NCBI RefSeq assembly: GCF_039839375.1
Contig: NZ_JBDOQU010000005.1
Span: 124,001 to 188,000 of the forward strand
Direction of reading: 5' to 3'
DNA: 64,000 nucleotides
Source: JBDOQU01 sp039839375
GTDB taxonomy: Bacteria > Pseudomonadota > Alphaproteobacteria > DSM-16000 > Inquilinaceae
Shown here: positions 43,496 through 52,469 of the stretch, in pieces
Layout of the letters: each line of letters starts with the position of its first letter
How positions within the stretch are numbered: position 1 is the stretch's first letter
Translations under genes and position numbers: made by a program
Notes under the pieces: model-generated
The model's database searches: none
What the model saw: only the letters and a program-made list of their open reading frames with translations
Told to the model about the DNA's origin: nothing

Positions 43496-43578
43496 CTAAA
43501 ATCCTTTCGATGGAGCATCGGTCCTGGAGTTATTCTGACGGGCGGATGATGACTAGAGCGCAGGTGGGAGATCAGAGG

Positions 43579-44967
43579 ATGGCGGAGCGTTGGACGCCCG
43601 AAAGCTGGAGGACGAAGCCGGCCCGGCAGATGCCGGCCTATCCGGATGCCGTCAAACTGGCGGATGCCGAGGCCCAGCTTTCCGCTTTTCCGCCGCTGGT
43701 GTTCGCCGGCGAGGCGCGGTCGCTGAAGGCGCATCTGGCGAAGGTCGCTGCGGGCGAGGCTTTCCTGCTCCAGGGCGGCGATTGCGCCGAGGCGTTCAAC
43801 GAGTTCCGGGCCGACAAGATCCGCGACACCTTCCGTGTGCTGTTGCAGATGGCGGTGGTGCTGACCTTCGGCAGTTCCATGCCCGTCGTGAAGGTCGGGC
43901 GGATGGCCGGCCAGTTCGCCAAGCCGCGGTCGTCGGACATGGAGACGATCGGCGGCGTCGACCTGCCGTCCTACCGAGGCGACATCATCAACGGCTTCGA
44001 ATTCGAGGCCGAAAGCCGCGTGCCGGATCCGGAGCGGATGATCCGCGCCTACAACCAGTCGGCCTCGACGCTCAACCTGCTGCGCGCCTTCGCCCAGGGC
44101 GGCTATGCGGACCTGCACAAGGTCCATCAGTGGAATCTCGGTTTCGTCGGCCGCACGCCGGAGGGGGAGCGGTACGAGGCGTTCGCCAACCGCATCGACG
44201 AGGCGCTTCAGTTCATGGCTGCCTGCGGCGTGACCGCCGGCACCACGCCGTCGATCCGGGAAACCGATTTCTACACCAGCCACGAAGCGCTGCTGCTGCC
44301 CTATGAGCAGGCGCTGACCCGCATCGATTCCACGTCGGGCGACTGGTACGACGTGTCGTCCCACATGCTCTGGATCGGCGACCGGACGCGGCAGCTCGAC
44401 GGCGCGCATGTGGAATTCCTGCGCGGGGTCAAGAATCCGGTCGGGCTGAAATGCGGCCCGACCAGCGATCCGGACGAGCTGATCCGCCTGATCGACGTGC
44501 TGAACCCGGAGGATGAGGCGGGGCGCCTGACGCTGATCGTCCGCATGGGCGCGGACAAGGTGGAGGGCCACCTGCCGGCGCTGCTGCGGCGGGTCAAGGC
44601 GGAGGGCCGGACGGTCGTCTGGTCCTGCGATCCGATGCACGGGAACACCGTGAAATCCTCCAGCGGCTACAAGACCCGCCGGTTCGACGCCATCCTGTCG
44701 GAGGTCCGGCAGTTCTTCGAGATCCACCAGGCCGAGGACACCCATCCCGGCGGCGTGCATTTCGAGTTGACGGGCCAGGATGTGACGGAATGCACCGGCG
44801 GCGCGCAGGCGATCACCGACAATGCGCTGTCGCTCCGCTATCACACCGCCTGCGACCCCCGGCTCAACGCCCATCAGGCGCTGGAACTGGCCTTCCTCCT
44901 GGCCGAGAAGCTGAAGGAGGAGCGGGCGGACCGCGACAAGGCCCGCCGCATCGCGGCCGCCGAATAG
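43579..44967 (+). CDS. Class II 3-deoxy-7-phosphoheptulonate synthase
   Basis: This 462-residue enzyme condenses phosphoenolpyruvate and erythrose 4-phosphate in the first step of the shikimate pathway. It is the plant-like class II type, shown by MAERWTPESWRTKPARQMP at the N-terminus, LLQGGDCAEAF, and the metal-binding CDPMHGNT and HPGGVHFELTGQDVTECTGG segments. The ATG at 43579 is chosen because the family N-terminus starts there and gggag lies upstream. It is followed by a hairpin terminator. Confidence 0.94.
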   Translation: MAERWTPESWRTKPARQMPAYPDAVKLADAEAQLSAFPPLVFAGEARSLKAHLAKVAAGEAFLLQGGDCAEAFNEFRADKIRDTFRVLLQMAVVLTFGSSMPVVKVGRMAGQFAKPRSSDMETIGGVDLPSYRGDIINGFEFEAESRVPDPERMIRAYNQSASTLNLLRAFAQGGYADLHKVHQWNLGFVGRTPEGERYEAFANRIDEALQFMAACGVTAGTTPSIRETDFYTSHEALLLPYEQALTRIDSTSGDWYDVSSHMLWIGDRTRQLDGAHVEFLRGVKNPVGLKCGPTSDPDELIRLIDVLNPEDEAGRLTLIVRMGADKVEGHLPALLRRVKAEGRTVVWSCDPMHGNTVKSSSGYKTRRFDAILSEVRQFFEIHQAEDTHPGGVHFELTGQDVTECTGGAQAITDNALSLRYHTACDPRLNAHQALELAFLLAEKLKEERADRDKARRIAAAE

Positions 44968-44970
44968 AAG

Positions 44971-44994
44971 AAGGGGCGCCGGTGGCGCCCCTTT
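44971..44994 (+). terminator. Terminator after the DAHP synthase gene
   Basis: AAGGGGCGCC (44971-44980) and GGCGCCCCTT (44984-44993) form a 10-base stem with a GGT loop. Only a short ctttc follows, so termination may be partial. Confidence 0.6.
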
Positions 44995-45036
44995 CAGCGC
45001 CATATCGCAAGCCCCACTCCAGGGAAAGACAGGCCG

Positions 45037-46155
45037 ATGAAGCCGACGGTCGAGGATATTCCACGCTGGACCGACAAGTACTTCACGCGAACCAGGGACG
45101 CGGTGGGCCGCTTCGGCGATGTGGAGGCGACCTACGCCATCTTCATGCGCCGGCCCGTCATCTCCGCGCCGCGCCTGGCGATCGACTGGCTTGAAGCCGT
45201 CGCCAAGGCGCGCGGAGTGGAGATCAGGATCGACCTCCGCTATCCGGAAGGAAAATGGGTCGGCGCGGGCGAGCCCATGATGTACGTGACCGGACCGCTC
45301 TATCATCTTGTGGATGCGGAGACGCTGTTCCTCCAGAAGATCGGGCCGGCCTCCGTCGCCGCCTACAACGCCTATCTAATGTGCGCGGAGCTGCCCCAGG
45401 TCGGCTTCCTCGCCATGGACGCCAGGCATTGCGCGGGCACGGAGATGGCGGAGCTGATGGCCTATGCCGCCAGCGTCGGGTCCGACCGGGCGAAGCGCAA
45501 GCATGACGCGGTCGGGTTCGTCGGCAACGCCACGGACGCGACGGCCCATTTCTTCGGCCAGTCCGAGGGCTTCGGCACCATGCCCCACGCGCTCATCGGT
45601 TACGCCAACTCCACCGTGCGCGCGGCGGAGATGTTCCACGAATCCCATCCCGACCAGAACCTGACCGTCCTGGTCGATTATTTCGGTCAGGAGGTCACCG
45701 ACAGCCTGGAGGTCTGCCGGCGGTTCAAGGACCTTGCCGACGCCGGCCGCCTCTCCGTCCGCCTCGACACGCCCGGCGGCCGCTATGTCGAAGGGCTGGA
45801 CCCGCCCAGCTCCTACGCCGTACTGGAGCGTCATATCCCCGAGGCGATCCGCGGCTATCGGGACGAGACGGAGTTGCGCTACCTGATCGGCCCCGGCGTC
45901 TCGGCGGCGGCGATCCATCATATGCGCGACGCGCTGGATGCTGCCGGCTGCCCGAAGGTCAGGATCGTGGCGTCCTCCGGCTTCAGCCCGGCCAAATGCC
46001 GTGTCATGGCGCTGGCGAAGGCGCCGATCGACATCATCGGCACCGGCAGCTTCCTGCCGGAGAAATGGTCGGAGACCTACGCCACGGCGGACATCGTCGA
46101 TTATGGCGGCCAGCCGCGCGTCAAGGTCGGCCGTGAATTCCTGCTGCGGCGGTGA
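45037..46155 (+). CDS. Nicotinate phosphoribosyltransferase family protein
   Basis: This 372-residue protein belongs to the nicotinate/quinolinate phosphoribosyltransferase fold. Supporting segments are YFTRTRDAV near residue 15, the VDAETLFLQKIG motif, GTMPHALIGYA and the C-terminal phosphate-binding GTGSFLP. It converts nicotinate and PRPP to nicotinate mononucleotide in NAD salvage. The neighbouring nadE, 61 bases downstream, strongly supports this role. It diverges from the E. coli PncB pattern and matches a shorter clade, so the exact base used is inferred. Confidence 0.85.
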   Translation: MKPTVEDIPRWTDKYFTRTRDAVGRFGDVEATYAIFMRRPVISAPRLAIDWLEAVAKARGVEIRIDLRYPEGKWVGAGEPMMYVTGPLYHLVDAETLFLQKIGPASVAAYNAYLMCAELPQVGFLAMDARHCAGTEMAELMAYAASVGSDRAKRKHDAVGFVGNATDATAHFFGQSEGFGTMPHALIGYANSTVRAAEMFHESHPDQNLTVLVDYFGQEVTDSLEVCRRFKDLADAGRLSVRLDTPGGRYVEGLDPPSSYAVLERHIPEAIRGYRDETELRYLIGPGVSAAAIHHMRDALDAAGCPKVRIVASSGFSPAKCRVMALAKAPIDIIGTGSFLPEKWSETYATADIVDYGGQPRVKVGREFLLRR

Positions 46156-46183
46156 TTGACAGGGGCAGGCCCCTTGTTACCTT
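46156..46183 (+). promoter_or_regulatory. Candidate internal promoter of nadE
   Basis: TTGACA (46156-46161) begins at the base after the upstream stop codon, and TACCTT (46178-46183) follows after 16 bases. The spacer holds the palindrome aggggcaggcccct. Confidence 0.4.
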
Positions 46184-46216
46184 GCCGGCGTCATTCCCAA
46201 CGCAACCGGACGCCCC

Positions 46217-47872
46217 ATGACCGACCGTCTCGTGATCTCGCTCGCGCAGATCAACCCCGTCGTCGGGGACGTGCGCGGCAATCTGGCCAGGATAAGGGCC
46301 GCCCGCGCGGAAGCGGGCGCGGCCGATTTGGTCGTCTTCCCCGAACTCTGCCTCAGCGGCTATCCGCCGGAGGATCTGGTCCTCAAGCCGTTCTTCCTGG
46401 AAAGCGTGGAACAGGCTGTGGCCGAGCTGGCGGCGGAGACGGCGGACGGCCCGGCGCTGCTGGTCGGCGCGCCCTGGCGGCAGGACGGCCGGACCTACAA
46501 CGCCATCCTCCTGCTGGATGGCGGAAAGGTGGAGGCGGCGCGGTTCAAGGTCGAACTGCCCAACTATGGCGTGTTCGACGAGAAGCGCGTCTTTTCGGCG
46601 GGGCCGCTGCCGGGGCCGGTCAATCTGCGCGGCGTGCGGATCGGCGTGCCGATCTGCGAGGACATCTGGATTCCCGATGTCGTCGAATGCCTGGAGGAAA
46701 GCGGCGCGGAGCTGATCGTCGCGCTGAACGCCAGCCCGTTCGAACATGACAAGGCCGAACGGCGGATGAACACGGTGCTCTCCCATGTCGTGGAAAGCGG
46801 GCTGCCCTTCATCTACCTGAATCAGGTGGGCGGACAGGACGAACTGGTGTTCGACGGCGGCTCCTTCGCCATCGGCGCCGACCGCTCGCTGCGCGTCCAG
46901 CTTCCCCGGTTCGAGGAACGCATCGTCTCCACGGTCTGGACCCGCGGCGATACCGGCTGGGCCTGCGAGGAGGCAGAGCGGGCGGAGCCGGCCGACGGGC
47001 TGGAGGCGATCTACCGGGCGATGGTGCTGGGCCTGCGCGATTATATCGGCAAGAACGGCTTTCCGGGCGTGCTGATCGGCCTCTCCGGCGGCATCGACAG
47101 CGCGCTCAGCGCCGCCGTGGCCGTCGACGCGGTGGGGGCGGACAAGGTCCATTGCGTGATGATGCCGTCTCCCTACACCTCGAAGGAAAGTCTGGAGGAT
47201 GCGGCGGAATGCGCCCGCCTTCTCGGCTGCCGCCTGGACGAGATCTCCATAGAGCCGGCGATGCAGGCCTTCGACGCCATGCTGAAGCCTCTCTTCGACG
47301 GCCGCCCGACGGACATCACGGAGGAGAACATCCAGTCCCGCGCGCGGGGCGTCACGCTGATGGCGCTCTCCAACAAGTTTGGCCCGATGGTGCTGTCGAC
47401 AGGCAACAAGTCCGAAGTGTCGGTGGGCTACGCCACGCTCTATGGCGACATGTGCGGCGGCTATTCGGTGCTGAAGGATGTCTACAAGACAACCGTCTTC
47501 GCGCTGTCCCGCTGGCGGAACCAGATGCGCCCGGCGGGCTCCATGGGGCCGGAGGGGCGGGTGATGCCGGAACGCGTCATCGCCAAGCCGCCCTCGGCCG
47601 AACTGCGGCCGGACCAGAAGGACGAGGACAGCCTGCCACCCTACGAGGCGCTGGACGACATCCTGAACTGCCTGGTGGAGCAGGATCTGGGCCTTTCCGA
47701 CATCGTCGCGCGCGGCCATGAGCCGGAGACGGTGGCGAAGGTCTGGCGGCTGCTGGACCGGGCGGAATACAAGCGCCGGCAGGCCCCTCCGGGGGTCAAG
47801 ATCACCTCCCGCTCTTTCGGGCGCGACCGGCGCTATCCCATCACGAACGCCGCCGTCGGCATGCTCTCCTGA
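46217..47872 (+). CDS. nadE: Glutamine-dependent NAD+ synthetase
   Basis: This 551-residue two-domain enzyme has an N-terminal nitrilase-type amidase with catalytic glutamate in VVFPELCLSGYPPED, lysine in FKVELPNYGVFDEKR and cysteine in VPICEDIWIP. The C-terminal ATP-binding synthetase has the PP-loop GLSGGIDSALSAAV and STGNKSEVSVGYATLYGDM. It amidates nicotinate adenine dinucleotide to NAD using glutamine. Its TGA overlaps the gltX ATG by one base. Confidence 0.96.
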   Translation: MTDRLVISLAQINPVVGDVRGNLARIRAARAEAGAADLVVFPELCLSGYPPEDLVLKPFFLESVEQAVAELAAETADGPALLVGAPWRQDGRTYNAILLLDGGKVEAARFKVELPNYGVFDEKRVFSAGPLPGPVNLRGVRIGVPICEDIWIPDVVECLEESGAELIVALNASPFEHDKAERRMNTVLSHVVESGLPFIYLNQVGGQDELVFDGGSFAIGADRSLRVQLPRFEERIVSTVWTRGDTGWACEEAERAEPADGLEAIYRAMVLGLRDYIGKNGFPGVLIGLSGGIDSALSAAVAVDAVGADKVHCVMMPSPYTSKESLEDAAECARLLGCRLDEISIEPAMQAFDAMLKPLFDGRPTDITEENIQSRARGVTLMALSNKFGPMVLSTGNKSEVSVGYATLYGDMCGGYSVLKDVYKTTVFALSRWRNQMRPAGSMGPEGRVMPERVIAKPPSAELRPDQKDEDSLPPYEALDDILNCLVEQDLGLSDIVARGHEPETVAKVWRLLDRAEYKRRQAPPGVKITSRSFGRDRRYPITNAAVGMLS

Positions 47873-49212
47873 TGACCGTCGCCACCCGTTTCGCGCCCAG
47901 CCCCACCGGGCTGCTCCATGTCGGCAACGCGCGCACCGGCCTGATCGCCTGGCTGTTCGCTCGATCGCTCGGCGGGACCTTCGTCCTGAGACTGGACGAC
48001 ACCGACACCGAACGGTCGACCCCCGCTTTTGCGGAGGCGATCGAGCGCGACCTCTCCTGGCTTGGCCTTGTCTGGGACCGGCTGGTCCGCCAGACCGACC
48101 GGCAGGCGCGCTACGATGCGGCGATCGACCGGCTGAAGGCGAGCGGCCGGCTCTACCCCTGCTATGAGACGGCGGAGGAGCTGTCGCTGAAGCGCAAGAC
48201 GCTACTCAATCGCCATCTGCCGCCGATCTACGATCGCGCGGCGCTGAAGCTGACGGAGGCGGAGAGGGCGGCTTATGAAAAGCAGGGGCGGCGGCCGCAC
48301 TGGCGCTTCTTCCTGGAAGATGGCGCGATCGAATGGGTCGATCTTGTGCGCGGCCCCGTGCGGTTCGAGGCGAAGGACCTGTCCGACCCCGTGCTGGTCC
48401 GCGAGGACGGCCGGCCGCTCTACCATGTCTCCTCGGTCGTCGACGATATCGACCTCCGGATGACCCACATCGTGCGGGCGGAAGACCATGTCGCCAACAC
48501 TGCGCTGCATGTCCAGATGTTCCGGGCGCTGGGGGCGGAGCCGCCTTCTTTCGCCCATCTGCCGCTGGTGACGGACGTGGAGGGGAAGGGGCTCTCCAAG
48601 CGGCTTGGGAGCCTCAGCCTCGAGACGCTGCGGGAGGAGCATGGGCTGGAGCCGATGGCGGTCAACAGCCTGCTCGCCAAGCTGGGAACCTCCGATCCGG
48701 TCGAACCGCGCCGCCATCTGGAGGAACTGGTGGCGGAATTCGACTGGCGGAAATTCTCCCGCGCGACTCCAAAATTCGATCCAGACGATCTGGGTCGCCT
48801 CAACGCCCGCCTCATGCACGACATGCCGTTCGAGGAGGCGGCTGACCGGCTGGCGGCGAAGGGAATGCGCGCTGATGAGGCGTTCTGGAAGGCGGTCCGC
48901 CCGAACCTGTCCCGCCTGGACGATGTCGGGGAATGGTGGCGCGTCGCCAACGGCCCGATCGACCCGGTGATCGGTGACCCCGGATTCCTGGAACGGGCGG
49001 CGGCCCTGCTGCCGGCGGAACCCTGGGGCGAGGACACCTGGGGCGAATGGACCGGCACCGTGAAGCGGGAGACGGGCATCAAGGGCAAGGCCCTCTTCAT
49101 GCCCCTCCGCCAGGCTCTAACCGGCCGCGACCACGGCCCCGAACTCAAGACCCTCCTCCCCCTCATAGGCCCCACCCGCGCCCGCGCCCGCCTGGAGGGG
49201 AAGACCGCCTGA
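47872..49212 (+). CDS. gltX: Glutamyl-tRNA synthetase
   Basis: This 446-residue class I synthetase has the HIGH-type motif as HVGN in SPTGLLHVGNARTGL and the KMSKS equivalent as LSKRLGS. Alphaproteobacteria often have two GltX proteins, one of which charges tRNA-Gln for later amidation; the shorter form seen here may be the second type. Overlap with nadE indicates coupling. The last 150 bases are very rich in C and P/R codons but the frame remains intact. Confidence 0.93.
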   Translation: MTVATRFAPSPTGLLHVGNARTGLIAWLFARSLGGTFVLRLDDTDTERSTPAFAEAIERDLSWLGLVWDRLVRQTDRQARYDAAIDRLKASGRLYPCYETAEELSLKRKTLLNRHLPPIYDRAALKLTEAERAAYEKQGRRPHWRFFLEDGAIEWVDLVRGPVRFEAKDLSDPVLVREDGRPLYHVSSVVDDIDLRMTHIVRAEDHVANTALHVQMFRALGAEPPSFAHLPLVTDVEGKGLSKRLGSLSLETLREEHGLEPMAVNSLLAKLGTSDPVEPRRHLEELVAEFDWRKFSRATPKFDPDDLGRLNARLMHDMPFEEAADRLAAKGMRADEAFWKAVRPNLSRLDDVGEWWRVANGPIDPVIGDPGFLERAAALLPAEPWGEDTWGEWTGTVKRETGIKGKALFMPLRQALTGRDHGPELKTLLPLIGPTRARARLEGKTA

Positions 49213-49230
49213 CGCCCATGCTCTGAAGCG

Positions 49231-49329
49231 GACATGGAAGTGGACATCGTTCAGCCGTAGAGGCCGCCGAAGCCGCTGTACGCCTCGGCTTGGGCATCAT
49301 ACGGATCCAGACATGGAAGCGGACATCGT
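49231..49329 (+). repeat. Short direct repeats between gltX and cysS
   Basis: gacatggaagtggacatcgt (49231-49250) recurs as gacatggaagcggacatcgt (49310-49329), 19 of 20 identical. The first copy is itself preceded by gaagcg, making a 12-base tandem unit. No gene is seen in the 217 bases between gltX and cysS. Confidence 0.6.
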
Positions 49330-49429
49330 GGCGGCTAAAATCACCCGCCCGCGCGTCCGATGGACCGGCGCGGGAAAGTCTGATACCTCTCGCGGTCCAC
49401 CAAGCCTTTGGGCGCGCAGGGCAAATCAA

Positions 49430-50818
49430 GTGACGCTGAAGATCCACGACACGCTGTCCCGCAGGAAGCGGGAATTCAGGCCGATCGATCCGTCGAACGT
49501 CCGGCTCTACGTGTGCGGGCCCACCGTCTACGACTACGCCCATATCGGCAATGCGCGGCCGGTCGTGGTGTTCGACGTTCTGGCCCGCCTGCTACGGCAG
49601 CATTACGGCGCGGACCATGTGACCTATGTCCGCAACATCACCGATGTCGACGACAAGATCATCGACGCCGCGCGCAAAAGCGGGGAGCCGATCGGCGCGA
49701 TCACGGAGCGCACGACCCGTGCCTACCACGAGGACATGGCGGCGCTGGGCGCGCTGCCGCCCGATATCGAGCCGCGCGCGACCGACCATATCGGCCGGAT
49801 GATCGCGATGATCGAACGGCTGATCAAGGGCGGACATGGCTATGAGGCCGACGGGCACGTGCTGTTCCACGTTCCCTCGATGCCGGACTATGGCCGCCTG
49901 TCCGGCAACAGCCGGGACGAGCAGATCGCCGGGGCGCGGGTCGATGTCGCCTCCTACAAGAAGGACCCGGCGGATTTCGTGCTGTGGAAGCCGTCCGCCG
50001 GCGACCAGCCGGGCTGGGACAGCCCGTGGGGGAGGGGGCGTCCGGGCTGGCATATCGAATGCTCCGCCATGGCAGGCGAACATCTGGGGACGGAATTCGA
50101 CATCCATGGCGGCGGGCAGGATCTGATCTTCCCCCACCATGAGAACGAGATCGCGCAGAGCCGGTGCGCCCACGGCACGGATCGGATGGCCAACTACTGG
50201 ATGCACAACGGCTATCTGATGGCCGAGGGCGAGAAGATGTCCAAGAGCCTGGGCAACTTCTACACCGTGCGCCAGTTGCTGGAGGAAGGCTGGCCGGGGG
50301 AGGCGCTTCGCCTCGCGCTTCTGTCCATCCATTATCGCCAGCCGCTGGATTTCACCCGGGCGTCGCTGCGCGAGGCGAAGGCGCGGCTGGACCGCTGGTA
50401 CCGCGCCAAGGCGCGGCTGGAGAGCGTTGAGGCAACTGACGCCGCCGACACCGATGAACGGGCGCTCTGCGACGCGCTGGACGACGACCTCAACACCGCC
50501 CTGGCCTTCGCCACAATCGACCGGCAGGCCGACGCCGTGATCGGCGCGGAGGAGGCCGGCCTTCCGGCGCTGAAGGGACCGTTCCTGCGCAATGCGGAAT
50601 TGCTCGGCGTCCTTTCGCTCGATTCCGCGCAATGGTTCAGGGGCGGCACGTCCGACGATGACAAGACGGTCATCGACGCGCTGATCGCCGAGCGCCTTGC
50701 GGCGCGGGCGCGGCGGGATTTCGCGGAGGCGGATCGAATTAGGGACACCCTCGCCGAGAGGGGAATAGTCTTGGAAGACAAGCCCGGCGGCGTCACGGAA
50801 TGGCGCCGGGCCGGATGA
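49430..50818 (+). CDS. cysS: Cysteinyl-tRNA synthetase
   Basis: This 462-residue class I synthetase begins TLKIHDTLSRRKREF and has zinc cysteine YVCGPTVYDYAHIGNARP with the HIGN motif, ECSAMAGEHLG with another zinc ligand, and EKMSKSLGN. The length is normal. The start is most likely the GTG at 49430, as family similarity starts there; a longer ATG start at 49313 would translate the repeat region. It is possibly cotranscribed with gltX. Confidence 0.95.
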   Translation: MTLKIHDTLSRRKREFRPIDPSNVRLYVCGPTVYDYAHIGNARPVVVFDVLARLLRQHYGADHVTYVRNITDVDDKIIDAARKSGEPIGAITERTTRAYHEDMAALGALPPDIEPRATDHIGRMIAMIERLIKGGHGYEADGHVLFHVPSMPDYGRLSGNSRDEQIAGARVDVASYKKDPADFVLWKPSAGDQPGWDSPWGRGRPGWHIECSAMAGEHLGTEFDIHGGGQDLIFPHHENEIAQSRCAHGTDRMANYWMHNGYLMAEGEKMSKSLGNFYTVRQLLEEGWPGEALRLALLSIHYRQPLDFTRASLREAKARLDRWYRAKARLESVEATDAADTDERALCDALDDDLNTALAFATIDRQADAVIGAEEAGLPALKGPFLRNAELLGVLSLDSAQWFRGGTSDDDKTVIDALIAERLAARARRDFAEADRIRDTLAERGIVLEDKPGGVTEWRRAG

Positions 50819-50865
50819 TCCCGACGGCCCGCGCGGCGGGCCGATGAAGCACAGAATGTTCCGCC

Positions 50866-52464
50866 ATGACCGACGATAACCGCGTCTACCTTTTCGACAC
50901 CACGCTGCGCGACGGCGCCCAGACGCAAGGCGTCGATTTCACCGTCGCCGACAAGATCGAGATCGCGCGAGAGCTGGACCGGCTCGGCATCGACTATGTC
51001 GAGGGCGGCTGGCCCGGCGCCAACCCGACCGACGACAGGCTGTTCGCCGAACCGCCGGCGCTGGAGCGATCCATCTTCACCGCCTTCGGCATGACCCAGC
51101 GCCCCGGCCGGTCGGCGGCCAACGATCCGGGGCTATCGGCCCTGCTGGATGCCAGGGTCGACGCCGTCTGCATGGTCGGCAAGACCTGGGACTTCCATGT
51201 CGATGTCGCGCTGGGCATCCCGCGCGACCAGAATCTGGAATTGATCGGTTCCAGCATTGCCGAGGCCGCGCGCCGCAAGAGCCAGGCGATGTTCGACTGC
51301 GAGCATTTCTTCGACGGCTACAAGGCCAATCCGGACTACGCGCTGGCCTGCGCCAAGGCGGCCTACGAGGCGGGCGCACGCTGGGTCGTCCTCTGCGACA
51401 CCAATGGCGGCACGCTGCCCGACGAGATCGAGAGGATCGTGGGGGAGGTCATCCGACACATCCCCGGCGACCGGCTGGGCATCCATGCGCACAACGATAC
51501 GGAGAATGCGGTCGCCAACAGCCTCGCCGCCGTGCGGGCGGGGGTGCGCCAGGTGCAGGGCACGATCAACGGGCTGGGCGAACGCTGCGGCAACGCCAAC
51601 CTGATCTCCCTCATCCCGTCGCTGATGCTGAAGATGGGTTATGAGACGGGCGTGACGGAGGAGGGGCTAAAATCGCTGACCCATCTGTCGCGCTGGTTCG
51701 ATGAGCATCTGAACCGCGCGCCGTCGCGGAACGCGCCCTATGTCGGCGAAAGCGCCTTCGCCCATAAGGGCGGGCTCCACGTCTCCGCCGTCGCCAAGGA
51801 CCCCCGCTCCTATGAGCATGTGCCGCCTGAAACGGTCGGCAACCGGCGCCATATCATCGTTTCCGACCAGGCCGGCCGGGCCAACGTGCTGGCGCGGCTG
51901 AAGGAGATCGGGATCGAGGTCGACCCGAAAGATCGCGGCGTCAGGAAGCTGGTCGATCTCGTCAAGGCGCGGGAGTTCGAGGGCTACGCCTATGACGGCG
52001 CGGAGGCGAGCTTCGAGCTTCTGGCGAGGCGCACCCTCGGCCAGGTGCCGGACTATTTCGAGCTGAAGCGCTTCTCCGTCACCGACGAGCGGCGGTTCAA
52101 CGCGCGGGGCGAACTGGTCACGGAATCCGAAGCCAGCGTCAAGGTCCGCGTCGGCAACGATATCCGCCACACGGTCGCCGAAGGCAACGGGCCGGTGAAC
52201 GCCATCGACCTCGCGCTGCGGAAGGCGCTGGAGCCATCCTATCCCGCGCTGAAGGGGCTGCGTCTGGTCGATTACCGCGTGCGCATCCTGAAGGCGACCG
52301 ACGCGTCGGGCGCCATGCCGCGCGTGTTGATCGAAAGCGCCAACGGCAATGGGGATCGCTGGTCGACGATCGGCGTCTCCACCAACGTCATCGACGCCTC
52401 GTTCGACGCGCTGGGCGACAGCTTCACCTATAAGCTGTTCCACGACGGCGTGGCGAAGGTCTGA
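50866..52464 (+). CDS. cimA: (R)-citramalate synthase
   Basis: This 532-residue enzyme of the LeuA/HMG-CoA lyase superfamily begins VYLFDTTLRDGAQTQGVDF. It has the metal-binding GIHAHNDTENAVANSL motif and GTINGLGERCGNANL. The C-terminal regulatory LeuA-dimer domain carries ESANGNGDRWSTIGVS. The overall length and TQGVDF signature point to CimA, which condenses acetyl-CoA and pyruvate for threonine-independent isoleucine synthesis. The next gene starts 5 bases downstream. Confidence 0.92.
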   Translation: MTDDNRVYLFDTTLRDGAQTQGVDFTVADKIEIARELDRLGIDYVEGGWPGANPTDDRLFAEPPALERSIFTAFGMTQRPGRSAANDPGLSALLDARVDAVCMVGKTWDFHVDVALGIPRDQNLELIGSSIAEAARRKSQAMFDCEHFFDGYKANPDYALACAKAAYEAGARWVVLCDTNGGTLPDEIERIVGEVIRHIPGDRLGIHAHNDTENAVANSLAAVRAGVRQVQGTINGLGERCGNANLISLIPSLMLKMGYETGVTEEGLKSLTHLSRWFDEHLNRAPSRNAPYVGESAFAHKGGLHVSAVAKDPRSYEHVPPETVGNRRHIIVSDQAGRANVLARLKEIGIEVDPKDRGVRKLVDLVKAREFEGYAYDGAEASFELLARRTLGQVPDYFELKRFSVTDERRFNARGELVTESEASVKVRVGNDIRHTVAEGNGPVNAIDLALRKALEPSYPALKGLRLVDYRVRILKATDASGAMPRVLIESANGNGDRWSTIGVSTNVIDASFDALGDSFTYKLFHDGVAKV

Positions 52465-52469
52465 TCGCC

